Below, piece after piece: positions 31,229-40,136 of a stretch of DNA of 64,000 nt. Both the position numbers and the translations under genes were made by a program. The notes beneath the pieces were generated by a model that saw nothing but the letters and a program-made list of their open reading frames with translations, did not search any database and had not been told where the DNA came from. The stretch spans positions 110,003 to 174,002 of the forward strand of contig NZ_JAGFNS010000003.1 of assembly GCF_017592555.1 (NCBI RefSeq), given 5' to 3'. Each line of letters opens with the position of its first letter. Within the stretch, counting starts at the first letter, position 1. This stretch comes from Actinoplanes flavus. Its GTDB lineage: Bacteria > Actinomycetota > Actinomycetes > Mycobacteriales > Micromonosporaceae.

Positions 31229-31897
31229 TCAGGAACGGGGTACGAGGCGGCCGCCGGTCCAGGCCAGCCCCATCCCGCCGGCCAGCGCGAGCAGGGCGCC
31301 GACGGTGGGTACGGGCTGGTCCACGGACGTGCCCGCGCCCATCGCCAGCGCCGCCAGCATCAGCAGCACCCCGTCGGCGGGGTTGACGAGCTGGGAACGG
31401 AACACCGCCCAGCCGAGCAGCAGCATCCCGGCGCCGCACACCGCCGCGGCGACGGCGAGCAGGCCCGGCACGTGCCCGGCGGCCATCGGCGCGCTCGCCA
31501 CCACGGCGTCCTCCGGCAGGGCGGCCACCGGCAGCAGCAGGGTGGCGCCGGCCAGCGTGGTCAGCAGCCCGGCCAGGGCGCACCGCCGGGTGCGGGATCC
31601 GGCGAGCAGCCCGGCGAGCGCGATCAGGGAGATCATGGCGAGCCATCCGGCGAGCAGGCCGACGGCGAGCGGGCCGGGTGCGCCCTGGACGCCGAGGGTG
31701 AGCCAGCCGTAGAAGACCGCGGCGGCCGGGAGCGCCCACAGGGCCAGCCGGGCGTACCGGCGGACCGACCAGATCCAGACGGCGTCCCGCACCGGCAGGA
31801 GGTGCGTGTCCGCCTCGGACGTGGTCGGCGCGCCGACCCACGCCGGCGCGACCCGTAGGGGTCGGCCGCTCGCCGTCTGACGGTGGCTGATGCTCAT
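31229..31897 (-). CDS. Hypothetical multi-pass membrane protein
   Basis: A 222-residue protein with a 45-residue polar N terminus and about six hydrophobic helices (for example LALWALPAAAVFYGWLTLGV and VPGLLAVAAAVCGAGMLLLG). The start ATG 31897 follows GAGGCGGAG. I recognise no family. It ends one base from the stop of the convergent methyltransferase gene. Confidence 0.65.
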   Translation of the reverse strand: MSISHRQTASGRPLRVAPAWVGAPTTSEADTHLLPVRDAVWIWSVRRYARLALWALPAAAVFYGWLTLGVQGAPGPLAVGLLAGWLAMISLIALAGLLAGSRTRRCALAGLLTTLAGATLLLPVAALPEDAVVASAPMAAGHVPGLLAVAAAVCGAGMLLLGWAVFRSQLVNPADGVLLMLAALAMGAGTSVDQPVPTVGALLALAGGMGLAWTGGRLVPRS

Positions 31898-32019
31898 GGC
31901 TCCGCCTCGTTAGCTGGGGCAACAAGCCGAGCGGCCGGGGGCACCGGTCGGGAATCCTGCTGCGAAGCATGTCAAACAGTCATCACCGAATGCGGCGGAT
32001 CTCACAAAAGCTGAAAAAG

Positions 32020-33126
32020 TCAGTGTTTTTCGATGTGCTGGACCCCGTCGTAGTCGGCTCCGCCCAGCGCGGCGGTCGGCGGGATCAGGTCGGGGGCGGG
32101 CAGTCCCGGCCGTCCGGAGGCCTCCGCCTCGGCCTCTCGCACCGCCTCGTCGACCCGGCGTGCCTCGGCCGCGGCGGCTTCGGCGGCGGCCGCCGCCTCG
32201 CGCTCGACGGCGCTCGCGTCCACGTCCGGCCGGGGCTCGTCGCCCACCATGCCCGCCAGGCCGCCGAGGGCCCCGCCCAGCCCCTCCAGCGCCCTGGTGA
32301 GTTCGGTCGGCAGGATCCACACCTTGTTGGCGGTGCCGTTGGCGATCTGCGGGAGCGATTGGAGGTACTGGTAGGCGAGCACCTTCTGCGACGGATTGGC
32401 CTGGTGGATCGCGTCGAAGACGGTCCGGATCGCCTTCGCCTGGCCCTCCGCCTGGAGGATCCGGGCCTGCCGGTCACCGTCGGCGCGCAGCACGGCGGCC
32501 TGCTTCTCGCCCTCGGCCGTGAGGATCTGCGCCTGCTTGTGGCCCTCGGCGTTGAGGATGGCGGCCCGCCGGTCCCGCTCGGCGCGCATCTGCTTCTCCA
32601 TCGAGTCGCGGATGCTCGGCGGCGGCTCGATCGCCTTGATCTCCACCCGGGTCACCTTGATGCCCCAGCGGCCGGTGGTCTCGTCCAGCACCCCGGACAG
32701 GTGCCGGTTGATCTCCTCGCGGCTGGTCAGCGCCCGTTCCAGGTCCAGCGAGCCGATCACGTTGCGCAGGGTGGTGACGGTCAGCTGCTCGATGGCCTGG
32801 AGGAAGTGCGAGATCTCGTAGGTCGCCCGGACCGGGTCGACCACCTTGAAGTAGAGCACCGTGTCGATCGAGACGACCAGGTTGTCCGAGGTGATCACCG
32901 GTTGCGGCGGGAAGGAGACCACCTGCTCGCGCATGTCGACCTTGGTGCGTACCGAGTCGACGAACGGCACCAGCAGGTTGAGACCGGGTGAGAGGGTGCG
33001 CTGGTACTTCCCCAGTCGTTCGATGACGTCCATCCGCTGCTGCGGGACGATCCGGACCGACTTGACGAGCGTGGTCACGACGAGCACGACGATGGCTATG
33101 ACGAGGATCAGGACGATCTGTTCCAT
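32020..33126 (-). CDS. SPFH-domain (stomatin/HflC-like) membrane protein
   Basis: A 368-residue protein: one N-terminal membrane helix (IVLILVIAIVVLVVTTLV), an SPFH domain (VPQQRMDVIERLGKYQRTLS, then PGLNLLVPFVDSV and MREQVVSFPPQPVITSDN), and a long Ala/Glu/Arg coiled coil (residues about 190-260; EGHKQAQILTAEGEKQAAVL), followed by an acidic tail. It likely forms ring oligomers that organise membrane microdomains. It lies 13 bases after the NfeD-like gene, the usual partner. Start ATG 33126 has AAGGAG upstream. Confidence 0.9.
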   Translation of the reverse strand: MEQIVLILVIAIVVLVVTTLVKSVRIVPQQRMDVIERLGKYQRTLSPGLNLLVPFVDSVRTKVDMREQVVSFPPQPVITSDNLVVSIDTVLYFKVVDPVRATYEISHFLQAIEQLTVTTLRNVIGSLDLERALTSREEINRHLSGVLDETTGRWGIKVTRVEIKAIEPPPSIRDSMEKQMRAERDRRAAILNAEGHKQAQILTAEGEKQAAVLRADGDRQARILQAEGQAKAIRTVFDAIHQANPSQKVLAYQYLQSLPQIANGTANKVWILPTELTRALEGLGGALGGLAGMVGDEPRPDVDASAVEREAAAAAEAAAAEARRVDEAVREAEAEASGRPGLPAPDLIPPTAALGGADYDGVQHIEKH

Positions 33127-33139
33127 CAACCCACTCCTT

Positions 33140-33616
33140 CTATAGATCGGGCAGGTCGTCGTGCCACACCTGGACGGTCGCGCCCCGCAGCTTGACGACC
33201 CGGACATGCGCCCCGGGAAGGAAGACCTCCTGGCCGTCGACCGAGCGGGCCTGCCACAGCTCGCCGTCGATCTTGACCATGCCGTGGTCGGCGGAGACCT
33301 CCTCCACCACCAGGCCGCGGGAACCCTCGATCGCCTCGATCCCGAACGGGCGCTCCCCGGACTCCAGGGCGGAACGGGCGTGCCGCATGATGATCGGGCG
33401 GAGCGCACCCACCGAGAGCCCCGACACCACGGCGAAGACGATCACCTGGGCGACCAGGCCCGCGCCGAGCGCGGCGGCGCCCGCCGCGGCCAGAGCACCG
33501 GCGGCGAAGAAAATGACCAGAATCGTCGCGGTGAAGGCCTCGGCGATCGCCAGGACGACGGCGAGGACGATCCAAAGCACGGCTTCCACAACACCGATCG
33601 TGACACGTCCATGCAC
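33140..33616 (-). CDS. NfeD-like membrane protein, partner of the stomatin homologue
   Basis: A 158-residue short-form NfeD protein: three hydrophobic helices (about residues 9-85) and a C-terminal OB-fold domain (GSRGLVVEEVSADHGMVKID, then LWQARS and GAHVRVVKLRGATVQV). Short NfeD and stomatin genes form a conserved pair that acts in membrane organisation. GTG 33616 is taken as the start, but the GTG at 33589 (VVEAVLWIV) is equally plausible. Confidence 0.87.
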   Translation of the reverse strand: MHGRVTIGVVEAVLWIVLAVVLAIAEAFTATILVIFFAAGALAAAGAAALGAGLVAQVIVFAVVSGLSVGALRPIIMRHARSALESGERPFGIEAIEGSRGLVVEEVSADHGMVKIDGELWQARSVDGQEVFLPGAHVRVVKLRGATVQVWHDDLPDL

Positions 33617-33700
33617 TCACGGCGACGTTCCACGGTGGCGTAGCCGAATCCGGTTCAAACAGTTAGACCCATCAGTTCGCCGCAGGGGAGGGAACCCACC

Positions 33701-35008
33701 GTGACGCTGCTACCGGAGACCGTCCGCCGGATCGACGGGATCGCCGCCCGGGCACAGTCCACCGGCCGGGTGCCGTCGCTCGCCCTGGCCGTCGTCCGCG
33801 ACCGCGCGGTCCTGCACTTCGCGGGCGCCGGCGAGCAGCCCCGCCCGGACCCGAAGACCCAGTACCGGCTCGGCTCGATCACCAAGACGATCACCGCGAC
33901 CCTGGTGATGCAGCTGCGCGACGAGGGCTTCTTCGCCCTCGACGACCTGCTCTACCGGCATCTGCCGGGCACCCCGATCGGCGGCGTGACCCTGCGCCAG
34001 CTGCTCGGGCACGTCTCCGGCCTGCAACGGGAGCCGGACGGCCCGTGGTGGGAACGCAACCCCGGCGGCGACGCGGACAAGCTGCTGGCCGACCTCACCT
34101 ACGAGAAGCTGGCCGGGCCGCCGTACCGCCGCTACCGCTACTCCAATCTGGCCTACGGACTGCTCGGCGCGGTCCTGGAACGGGTCACCGGCATGGGCTG
34201 GGCGGAACTCGCCGGCAAACGCGTCCTCGACCCGCTCGGCATGAAGCGCACCACCTACGCGCCGGTCGAGCCGTACGCCCGGGGTTATGTCGTGCGGCAT
34301 GCCCTCGGCGGCGCCCTGCACGAGGAGCCGCGCCCCGACACCGGCGCCATGGCGCCCGCCGGGCAGCTCTGGTCGACGGTCACCGACATGGCGAAATGGG
34401 CCGCCTTCCTGGCCGATCCGGCGCCCGCCGTCCTGTCCCGGGAGACGGTCGACGAGATGTGCACGCCGGTCGCCATCAGCGATCTGGAGTCCTGGACCGC
34501 CGGGCACGGCCTCGGCCCGCAGCTGTACCGGGTCGGCGAGCGGGTCTATGCCGGGCACGGCGGCTCGATGCCCGGCTATGTCGCGCACCTGGCCGTACAC
34601 CGCCGCAGCCGGATGGGTGTCATCGTCTTCGCCAACGCCTACGGGCTCGACGGCACCAGCATCAAGGACGTCGGCCTGGAAGCCCTCACCGCGACGCTCG
34701 ACAGCGAGCCCACCCCCGTCCCGGCGTGGCGCCCGCCCGCCGCACCCGAGGGCGAGGCCGCCGAGATCCTCGGCCGCTGGTGGTGGATGGGCCGCGAGTA
34801 CTCCCTGCTGCCCGACGGTGACGCCCTCGTGATGACCGGCCCGAACCATCGCACCCGCTTCACGCGCGAGGCTCCGGACCGGTGGCGCGGCCTCGCCGGT
34901 GACAACGAGGGCGAGATCCTGCGCATCCTGCGCGACCCCGACGGCACGGCCGAACGCCTGGACATCGCCACCTTCCGCTACAGCCGCGACCCCGGCCATC
35001 TGGCCTGA
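33701..35008 (+). CDS. Class C beta-lactamase-type serine hydrolase
   Basis: A 435-residue hydrolase with no signal peptide. The catalytic SxxK reads SITK (residues about 59-62, in RLGSITKTITATLV), the tyrosine motif is YSN (RYSNLAYGLLG), and the third motif is HGG in YAGHGGSMPGY. A C-terminal domain of about 100 residues (WWWMGREYSLLPDGDALVMT) resembles the DUF3471-like tails of such enzymes. It may act as an esterase or D-aminopeptidase rather than a true lactamase. GGGAGGG precedes the GTG at 33701. Confidence 0.85.
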   Translation: MTLLPETVRRIDGIAARAQSTGRVPSLALAVVRDRAVLHFAGAGEQPRPDPKTQYRLGSITKTITATLVMQLRDEGFFALDDLLYRHLPGTPIGGVTLRQLLGHVSGLQREPDGPWWERNPGGDADKLLADLTYEKLAGPPYRRYRYSNLAYGLLGAVLERVTGMGWAELAGKRVLDPLGMKRTTYAPVEPYARGYVVRHALGGALHEEPRPDTGAMAPAGQLWSTVTDMAKWAAFLADPAPAVLSRETVDEMCTPVAISDLESWTAGHGLGPQLYRVGERVYAGHGGSMPGYVAHLAVHRRSRMGVIVFANAYGLDGTSIKDVGLEALTATLDSEPTPVPAWRPPAAPEGEAAEILGRWWWMGREYSLLPDGDALVMTGPNHRTRFTREAPDRWRGLAGDNEGEILRILRDPDGTAERLDIATFRYSRDPGHLA

Positions 35009-35132
35009 AAGACCAACCCGTCTCCGGTACGGACGTGCCCGTCCCCCACCGCAACCACCCCGTCCCGCCACCTCCGCGACCACCTGCCGGGTCAAGCCCG
35101 TGCCGCCCCACCGGGCTGAGCTCGGTGGTCCG

Positions 35133-35183
35133 GCTGGCTCTCAGTGCTGTCTCAAGCGCCCTGAGACAGCACTGGCAGCCAGC
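35133..35183. terminator. Very strong bidirectional terminator
   Basis: A 13-bp perfect stem (CAGTGCTGTCTCA, 35142-35154, with TGAGACAGCACTG, 35162-35174) sits around a seven-base loop and is extended, after a 2x2 internal loop, by seven more pairs (GCTGGCT, 35133-35139, with AGCCAGC, 35177-35183). It lies between the convergent hydrolase and EamA genes. Confidence 0.8.
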
Positions 35184-35192
35184 TGGACAAGA

Positions 35193-36089
35193 TCAGCGGC
35201 TGTGCGAGGCGGAGAGGCCGAGGGCTAGGCCGGCGCCGACCGTGGCGATGCCGAGCCAGACCGGAGGGGCCGGGGAGGGGCCGCCGAGGGCCATGCCGGT
35301 GGCGGCGGCCGCGACCGGGGCCACGCCGGTGAGCAGGCCGGCGGGGCCGGAGCCGATGCCGGCCACGCACGTGTACCAGAGCAGGAACGCGACGGCCGTG
35401 ACCAGGACGGCCAGGTAGGCGCCGGCCAGGACGTCGTCGAGGTGGAGCCGGGTGAGCGCGCCGGGGCCCTCGACGGTGAGGCCGACCGCGGCGAACACGG
35501 CGGCGCCCAGCCAGGTGGCGTGCGCGGAGACGCCGAGCGGCCCGTGCCGGCCCAGCACCGGCACGGCGAGCAGGGTGAAGGCGGCCTCGCAGGCGAAGGT
35601 CACGGCCGCCCAGGCCACGCCGGCCGCGTCGGTACGGCCGAGCCCCTGCACCAGGGCCGCGCCGGCGGTCACCACCACGGCGGCGGCCAGCACGGGGGCG
35701 GCCGGGCGGCGGCCCTCCAGCAGCGGGCCGACCGCGGCGAGGACGATCGGCACGCACGCCACGGCGACGCCGATGACCGCGGGTTCGGCGTGCCGGGAGC
35801 CCTGGATCAGGGCGACGTTGAAGATCACCAGGCCGGTCAGGGTGACGCCGAGCAGCCAGAGCCATTCCCGGCCGCGGGGCCGGTGCACCGGGGTGCCGGA
35901 CCACCGGGCGTAGCCGAGCAGGAGCAGGCAGGCCACCCCGTACCGGACGGCCTGCACGGTGAACAGCGGCGCGTCGGCGAGGTGGCCGGAGACCGCGACG
36001 CTGCCGCCGACGAAGACCATGCCGGCCGCTCCGGCCAGCCCGAGGCGCGCGGTTCGGGGTGGGCGCGGCGGCGCGGTGGAGAGTGTCAT
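35193..36089 (-). CDS. EamA-family (DMT) transporter
   Basis: A 298-residue membrane protein with ten hydrophobic segments and the two-fold EamA repeat (PLFTVQAVRYGVACLLLLGY in the first half, SAHATWLGAAVFAAVGL in the second). The family exports or imports small metabolites such as amino acids. ATG 36089 is the start. It is divergent from a MocR-type regulator, a very common pairing, so it is probably controlled by it, perhaps in vitamin B6 or amino-acid transport; the substrate is not determined. Confidence 0.85.
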   Translation of the reverse strand: MTLSTAPPRPPRTARLGLAGAAGMVFVGGSVAVSGHLADAPLFTVQAVRYGVACLLLLGYARWSGTPVHRPRGREWLWLLGVTLTGLVIFNVALIQGSRHAEPAVIGVAVACVPIVLAAVGPLLEGRRPAAPVLAAAVVVTAGAALVQGLGRTDAAGVAWAAVTFACEAAFTLLAVPVLGRHGPLGVSAHATWLGAAVFAAVGLTVEGPGALTRLHLDDVLAGAYLAVLVTAVAFLLWYTCVAGIGSGPAGLLTGVAPVAAAATGMALGGPSPAPPVWLGIATVGAGLALGLSASHSR

Positions 36090-36092
36090 GAA

Positions 36093-36158
36093 GGGAATCG
36101 TTCCCCCGGGTATGGTCCGGTTCGAGGGCCAATTCGAGCGGGATGAGGTGGACCAATT
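36093..36158. promoter_or_regulatory. Candidate operator region between EamA and MocR genes
   Basis: Two patterns are visible: a perfect inverted repeat GGGAA-TCG-TTCCC (36093-36105), and a direct repeat GGRCCAATT at 36126 and 36150 with 24-base spacing. MocR-type regulators usually bind paired direct repeats in the space between divergent genes, so the second is the better candidate. Confidence 0.4.
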
Positions 36159-37577
36159 TCCGGATCGGACTTTCTCCAGCTGCGGGCCGGGGAGGCGCCG
36201 GCCAAGGGGCTGACCGCCTGGCTGACCGAGGGGCTGCGGGCGGCGATCACGGCCGGGCGGCTGCCGCCGGGCGCCCGGCTGCCGGCCACCCGTCTGCTCG
36301 CCGGGGAGCTGGGCGTCTCCCGGGGTGTGGTGGTGCAGGCCTACCAGCGGCTGGCCGACGAGGGACTGGCCGGGGCGCGGACCGGGTCGGGCACGGTCGT
36401 CACCGGGCGCGGCACGGCGCTCGCGGCCCGGCCGGCCGGGGATCGCCGCCGGACCCTGGACGAGCTGCGGCTGCCGGTCTCCGCCCCGGACGGCATCGAC
36501 CTGGACCTGTCGCCGGGTGTGCCGGACCTGTCGGCGTTCCCCCGGGCGGCGTGGCTGCGGGCCGAACGCACGGTGCTGGACCGGGTCACGGCGGCGGACC
36601 TCGGCTACGGGGACCCGGGCGGCACGCCCCGGCTGCGAGCGGCGCTCGTCGCCTGGCTCGCCCGTACGCGTGGGGTCCGCTCCGAAGCGGACGACGTGGT
36701 GGTCACCGCGGGCGTGGCGCAAGGGCTCGCCCTGGTCGCGCACGTCCTCAAGACCCGGGGTGTCACGACGGTCGCGATGGAGGACCCGGGGTCGCGGGGC
36801 GCCGCCGACCAGATGGCGTTCTGGGGCATGGCGCAGGTGGGTGTGCCGGTCGACGCGGACGGGATGCGGATCGGCGATCTGGCCGCGACCGGGGCCGGTG
36901 CGGCCGTGCTGACGCCGGCGCACCAGTTCCCGACCGGGGTGGTGCTGGCCCCGGACCGCCGCCGGGAGCTGCTGGCCTGGGCGTCCGGCGGCAACCTGGT
37001 GATCGAGGACGACTACGACGCCGAGCACCGGTACGACCGGGCGCCGGTCGCCGCGTTGCAGGGGTCGATGCCGGAGCGGGTGGCGTACCTCGGCAGTGTC
37101 TCCAAATCGCTGGCCCCGGCCATGCGGATGGGCTGGCTCATCGCGCCGCGACCGATGCAGGCCGAGCTGCTCGCCGCCAAGCACGCCAGCGATCTGGGCA
37201 ATCCGGCCCTGCCGCAGCTGGTGCTGGCCGAGTTGCTGGCGTCCGGCGACTACGAGCGGCATCTGCGGGCGGTCCGGGCCCGCCAGCGGTCCCGGCGGGA
37301 CGCGCTGCTGGCCGGGTTGCGCGAGCATCTGCCGGACGTGCGGGTGGCCGGGGTGGCGGCCGGGCTGCACCTGCTCGTGCTGCTGCCGGGGACGGCCGAC
37401 GACGTGGCGGTGGCCGGGCGGGTCGCGGCCGAGGGCGTACTGGTGCAGCCGTTGACCTGGCACCGGCGCCGAACCGGGCCGCCGGGCCTGGTGATCGGTT
37501 ATGCCGCCCACCCGCCGGACCGCCTCGCCGAGGCCGCCCGCCGCATCGGCCGCGTGCTCAGTCCTCCAGGACGGTGA
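36148..37577 (+). CDS. MocR/PdxR-type regulator (GntR domain fused to aminotransferase fold), apparent frameshift at the 5' end
   Basis: An N-terminal winged helix (GLTAWLTEGLRAAITAGRLP, then ATRLLAGELGVSRGVVVQAY) precedes a type I aminotransferase fold with LGYGDPGGTPRLR, VIEDDYDAEHRYD and the PLP lysine in YLGSVSKSLAPAMRMGWL. It should bind PLP and control the divergent EamA gene. The conserved N-terminal text ISGSDFLQL is encoded in the main frame, but no ATG, GTG or TTG lies in that frame between the TGA at 36144 and GTG 36321 within the helix-turn-helix. GTG 36148 (GTG GAC CAA) would join if one A were added in CAATTT, so a one-base deletion or sequencing error near 36155 is likely. Coordinates assume that start. 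Confidence 0.8.
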
Positions 37578-38373
37578 CGAAGTCGATGAGCCGCTCCATC
37601 GAGTTGATCAAGGGGGTCTCGACGTCCTTGTAGGAGCTGACCGAGGCGAGGACACGGCGCCACATGTCGGCCGGCTCCCGGACGCCGACGGCCGCGCAGA
37701 CGCCCTCCTTCCACGGACGGCCCGGCGGGATCACCGGCCAGGCGCGCAGGCCCACCCGTTCGGGCCGGACCGCCTGCCAGATGTCCACGTAGGGGTGACC
37801 GGTGACGAGCACGTTCGGGTCGGTCACCCGGGCCACGATCCGGCTCTCCTTGGACCCCGGGACGAGATGATCGACCAGTACGCCGAGCCGGCGCGACGGC
37901 CCCGGCCGGAACGCGGCGACCGCGCCGGTCAGGTCGTCGATGCCGTCCAGCGGCTCCACGACGATGCCCTCGATCCGCAGGTCGTCGCCCCAGATCCGCT
38001 CCACCAGGGCGGCGTCGTGGATGCCCTCCACCCAGATCCGGCTGGCCTTCGCCACCTGGGCCCGCACGCCGTCGACGGCCACCGACCCGGACGCGGTGAC
38101 CCGGCGCTGCGCCGGCGCCCTGACCGCGGACGGGCGGACCAATGTGACCGGACGGCCGTCCAGCAGGAACGCGGCCGGGGCGAGCGGGAAGTTGCGGCGC
38201 TTCCCATGCCGGTCCTCCAGGACGACGGCGCCCAGCTCGAATCCGACGACCGCGCCGCAGAACCCGGAGCCGGCGTCCTCGACCACCAGATCCGGTTCGG
38301 CCACCACCTCCGGTGTCACCTTCCGGCGGCGCCAGTCGCCCGCCAGCACATCCTCCCCATACATGTCCCGCAC
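37558..38373 (-). CDS. DUF3097 family protein
   Basis: A 271-residue actinobacterial protein that I recognise as DUF3097, with VEDAGSGFCGAVVGFELGAV, the central ASRIWVEGIHDAALVERIWG segment, and SRIVARVTDPNVLVTGHPYV. The central part resembles a small Toprim-like fold, hinting at nucleic-acid work, but no activity is established. Start ATG 38373 is close to the family's usual MY(G)EDVLAGDWRRRK opening and a downstream ATG at 38364 is also possible. Its end overlaps the MocR gene by 20 bases. Confidence 0.82.
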   Translation of the reverse strand: MRDMYGEDVLAGDWRRRKVTPEVVAEPDLVVEDAGSGFCGAVVGFELGAVVLEDRHGKRRNFPLAPAAFLLDGRPVTLVRPSAVRAPAQRRVTASGSVAVDGVRAQVAKASRIWVEGIHDAALVERIWGDDLRIEGIVVEPLDGIDDLTGAVAAFRPGPSRRLGVLVDHLVPGSKESRIVARVTDPNVLVTGHPYVDIWQAVRPERVGLRAWPVIPPGRPWKEGVCAAVGVREPADMWRRVLASVSSYKDVETPLINSMERLIDFVTVLED

Positions 38374-38441
38374 GGTAACGCGCGATCACGGACACACCGG
38401 CGGTGACGCTCCGAGCCGAGACAACTCTCCGCACCGGCACG

Positions 38442-38447
38442 TACCCT
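38442..38447 (+). promoter_or_regulatory. -10-like hexamer for a leaderless mRNA
   Basis: TACCCT ends seven bases before ATG 38455, with no ribosome site between. Confidence 0.45.
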
Positions 38448-38454
38448 TGCTCGC

Positions 38455-39237
38455 ATGTCACCCGCAGCCGATGCGGCCACCCGTACCGCACGCCGGTCCA
38501 CCAGGTTCGTGGCCTGGGTGCGCGCCTGGCGCGCCGGCCTCGTCCCGTTCGACGAGCTGGCCGACGAGATCGCCGCGGACGAGGAGCACCTCGTCGCCGA
38601 CGCCCCCGGCACCTGGACCGACGTCCCGCTCCCCCAGGGCCTGCCGATCTTCGCGAAGCTGCACCCCGACGAGATCCGCCTGGTGCTGCCGGTGCCCGGC
38701 GACCCGCGCGGCCTGCCCGGCCCGGGCGACCTGACCGGGGCGGCGCTGCTGGCCGGCGAGGCGGTGATGACCCCGTCGTTCGGTGTGGTGCCGGAGGTCC
38801 GGCGGCACACGTCCGGTTCGGGTGTGGAGTTCTCCACCGTGCTGTGGCGGGTCCACGAGGCGCCGGAGCACCGGCAGGTCTTTCAGATGGGCGCCGCCGA
38901 GGCCGAGGCGCAGCTGACCACCGCGCTCGGCGAGGCCACCGCCCGGCTGACCCGGCTCGACGTGGCGCAGTGGAAACCGGAGCTGGCCGGCGCCCTGCAG
39001 GCGCTGCGCCGCCCGGAGAGCGCCGAGACTTTGCCGCCCGGGTTCGACCCGCGCTCGCGGCGGCTGTTCGCCCGGGCCAGCGTCCTGGACCAGGTGCTCG
39101 CCCTCGCCGAGACGAGCGCGCCGGGCGGCGCGGTGAACGGTTACGAGGCCCAGCAGCGCGACGAGGCTCTGCGCCCGCTGACCGCCGCCTGCCGCCAGGC
39201 CCTGGTGGCGGCCTGCAACTCCCCGCTGCGCCCGTGA
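38455..39237 (+). CDS. Conserved-looking actinobacterial hypothetical protein
   Basis: A 260-residue soluble protein with no family I recognise. It is Ala/Glu-rich and mainly helical in its second half (AEAEAQLTTALGEATARLTR), with a beta-rich centre (GEAVMTPSFGVVPEVRRHTS, FSTVLWRVHEAPE). Its stop overlaps the GTG of the next NUDIX gene (GTGA at 39234-39237), so the two are translated together. The -10-like TACCCT directly before the ATG suggests a leaderless transcript. Confidence 0.75.
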   Translation: MSPAADAATRTARRSTRFVAWVRAWRAGLVPFDELADEIAADEEHLVADAPGTWTDVPLPQGLPIFAKLHPDEIRLVLPVPGDPRGLPGPGDLTGAALLAGEAVMTPSFGVVPEVRRHTSGSGVEFSTVLWRVHEAPEHRQVFQMGAAEAEAQLTTALGEATARLTRLDVAQWKPELAGALQALRRPESAETLPPGFDPRSRRLFARASVLDQVLALAETSAPGGAVNGYEAQQRDEALRPLTAACRQALVAACNSPLRP

Positions 39238-39764
39238 GGCCGGCCCTCGACCGGCACGCGCACTGCAGCTACTGCGGCGCCCGGTTCACGATCAACCAGC
39301 CGTGGCCGCGCCGTTGCATGGCGTGCGGCGAGGTCAGTTATCTCAACCCCACCCCGGTGGCGGTGGCGGTCCAGCCGGTCGGCGCCGGCCTGCTGGCGGT
39401 CCGCCGCGGGATCGCGCCGGCGCGCGGGCGGCTCGCGCTGCCGGGCGGCTTCATCGACGTGGGCGAGACCTGGCAGGCCGCCGCGGTGCGGGAGCTGTCC
39501 GAGGAGACCGGGGTGGTGGCCGATCCGGGCCGTGTCCAGCTGTACGACACGGTCAGCGCCCCCGACGGCACGGTCCTCATCTTCGGCCTGCTGCCGGCGA
39601 TGCGCAGCCCGGCCGACCTGCCGCCGGAGCCGGACACCGAGGAGACGGTCCGGCGGGAGGTGCTCTACGGGCCGACCGAGCTGGGTTTCAGCATCCACAC
39701 CGCGATCGCCACCCGGTTCTTCACCGAGCACGCCCGCTCAGTCGATCAGGTCCGCGCCGACTAG
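39234..39764 (+). CDS. NUDIX hydrolase with N-terminal zinc ribbon
   Basis: A 176-residue protein. Two CxxC pairs (CSYCGARF and CMACGEVSY, residues about 11-35) form a zinc ribbon like that of NADH pyrophosphatase NudC and related proteins. The NUDIX box starts GGFIDVGETWQAAAVRELSE and ends ETGVV. Possible substrates are NAD(H) or ADP-ribose-type compounds. GTG 39234 overlaps the upstream stop. The last 27 bases overlap the convergent NUDIX gene. Confidence 0.88.
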   Translation: MRPALDRHAHCSYCGARFTINQPWPRRCMACGEVSYLNPTPVAVAVQPVGAGLLAVRRGIAPARGRLALPGGFIDVGETWQAAAVRELSEETGVVADPGRVQLYDTVSAPDGTVLIFGLLPAMRSPADLPPEPDTEETVRREVLYGPTELGFSIHTAIATRFFTEHARSVDQVRAD

Positions 39765-40136
39765 CTCGTCGAGGACCATCCGGATCGCGGGCGCGCACCG
39801 GTCGGCGTCGGCCGACGTGAACCAGCCGATCTCGGCGATCTCGCTGGCCGCCGCCGGCTCGCCGGGGTGGTCGCCGGTGAAGCACACGAGGCGGACACGG
39901 GTGCCCGGCGGCCGGTTGTGGGCGGGCGCGTCGATCGTGGTGAAGTGCCGCAGCCGGGCCGGGTCGACGCTGACGCCGACCTCCTCGGACACCTCGCGGG
40001 CGGCCGCGACGGCGTCCGGCTCCCCCGGCTCGGGTTTGCCGCCGGGCAGGTAGAAGGCGTCCGACCCGGTGGCCCGGACCACGAGGACCCGGCGTTCGCG
40101 GACACACACCCAGGCCGCCGCCTCGACGACGCTCAA
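39738..40136 (-). CDS. Small NUDIX hydrolase
   Basis: A 132-residue protein with NUDIX box [20 protein letters not shown] ending EVGV, and the MutT-like opening VEAAAWVCVRERRVLVVRAT. TTG 40136 is the start, since it overlaps the stop of the NagD-like gene (TTGA) and the family begins immediately after. The substrate is unknown; sanitising oxidised nucleotides is typical for this size. Confidence 0.85.
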   Translation of the reverse strand: MSVVEAAAWVCVRERRVLVVRATGSDAFYLPGGKPEPGEPDAVAAAREVSEEVGVSVDPARLRHFTTIDAPAHNRPPGTRVRLVCFTGDHPGEPAAASEIAEIGWFTSADADRCAPAIRMVLDELVGADLID

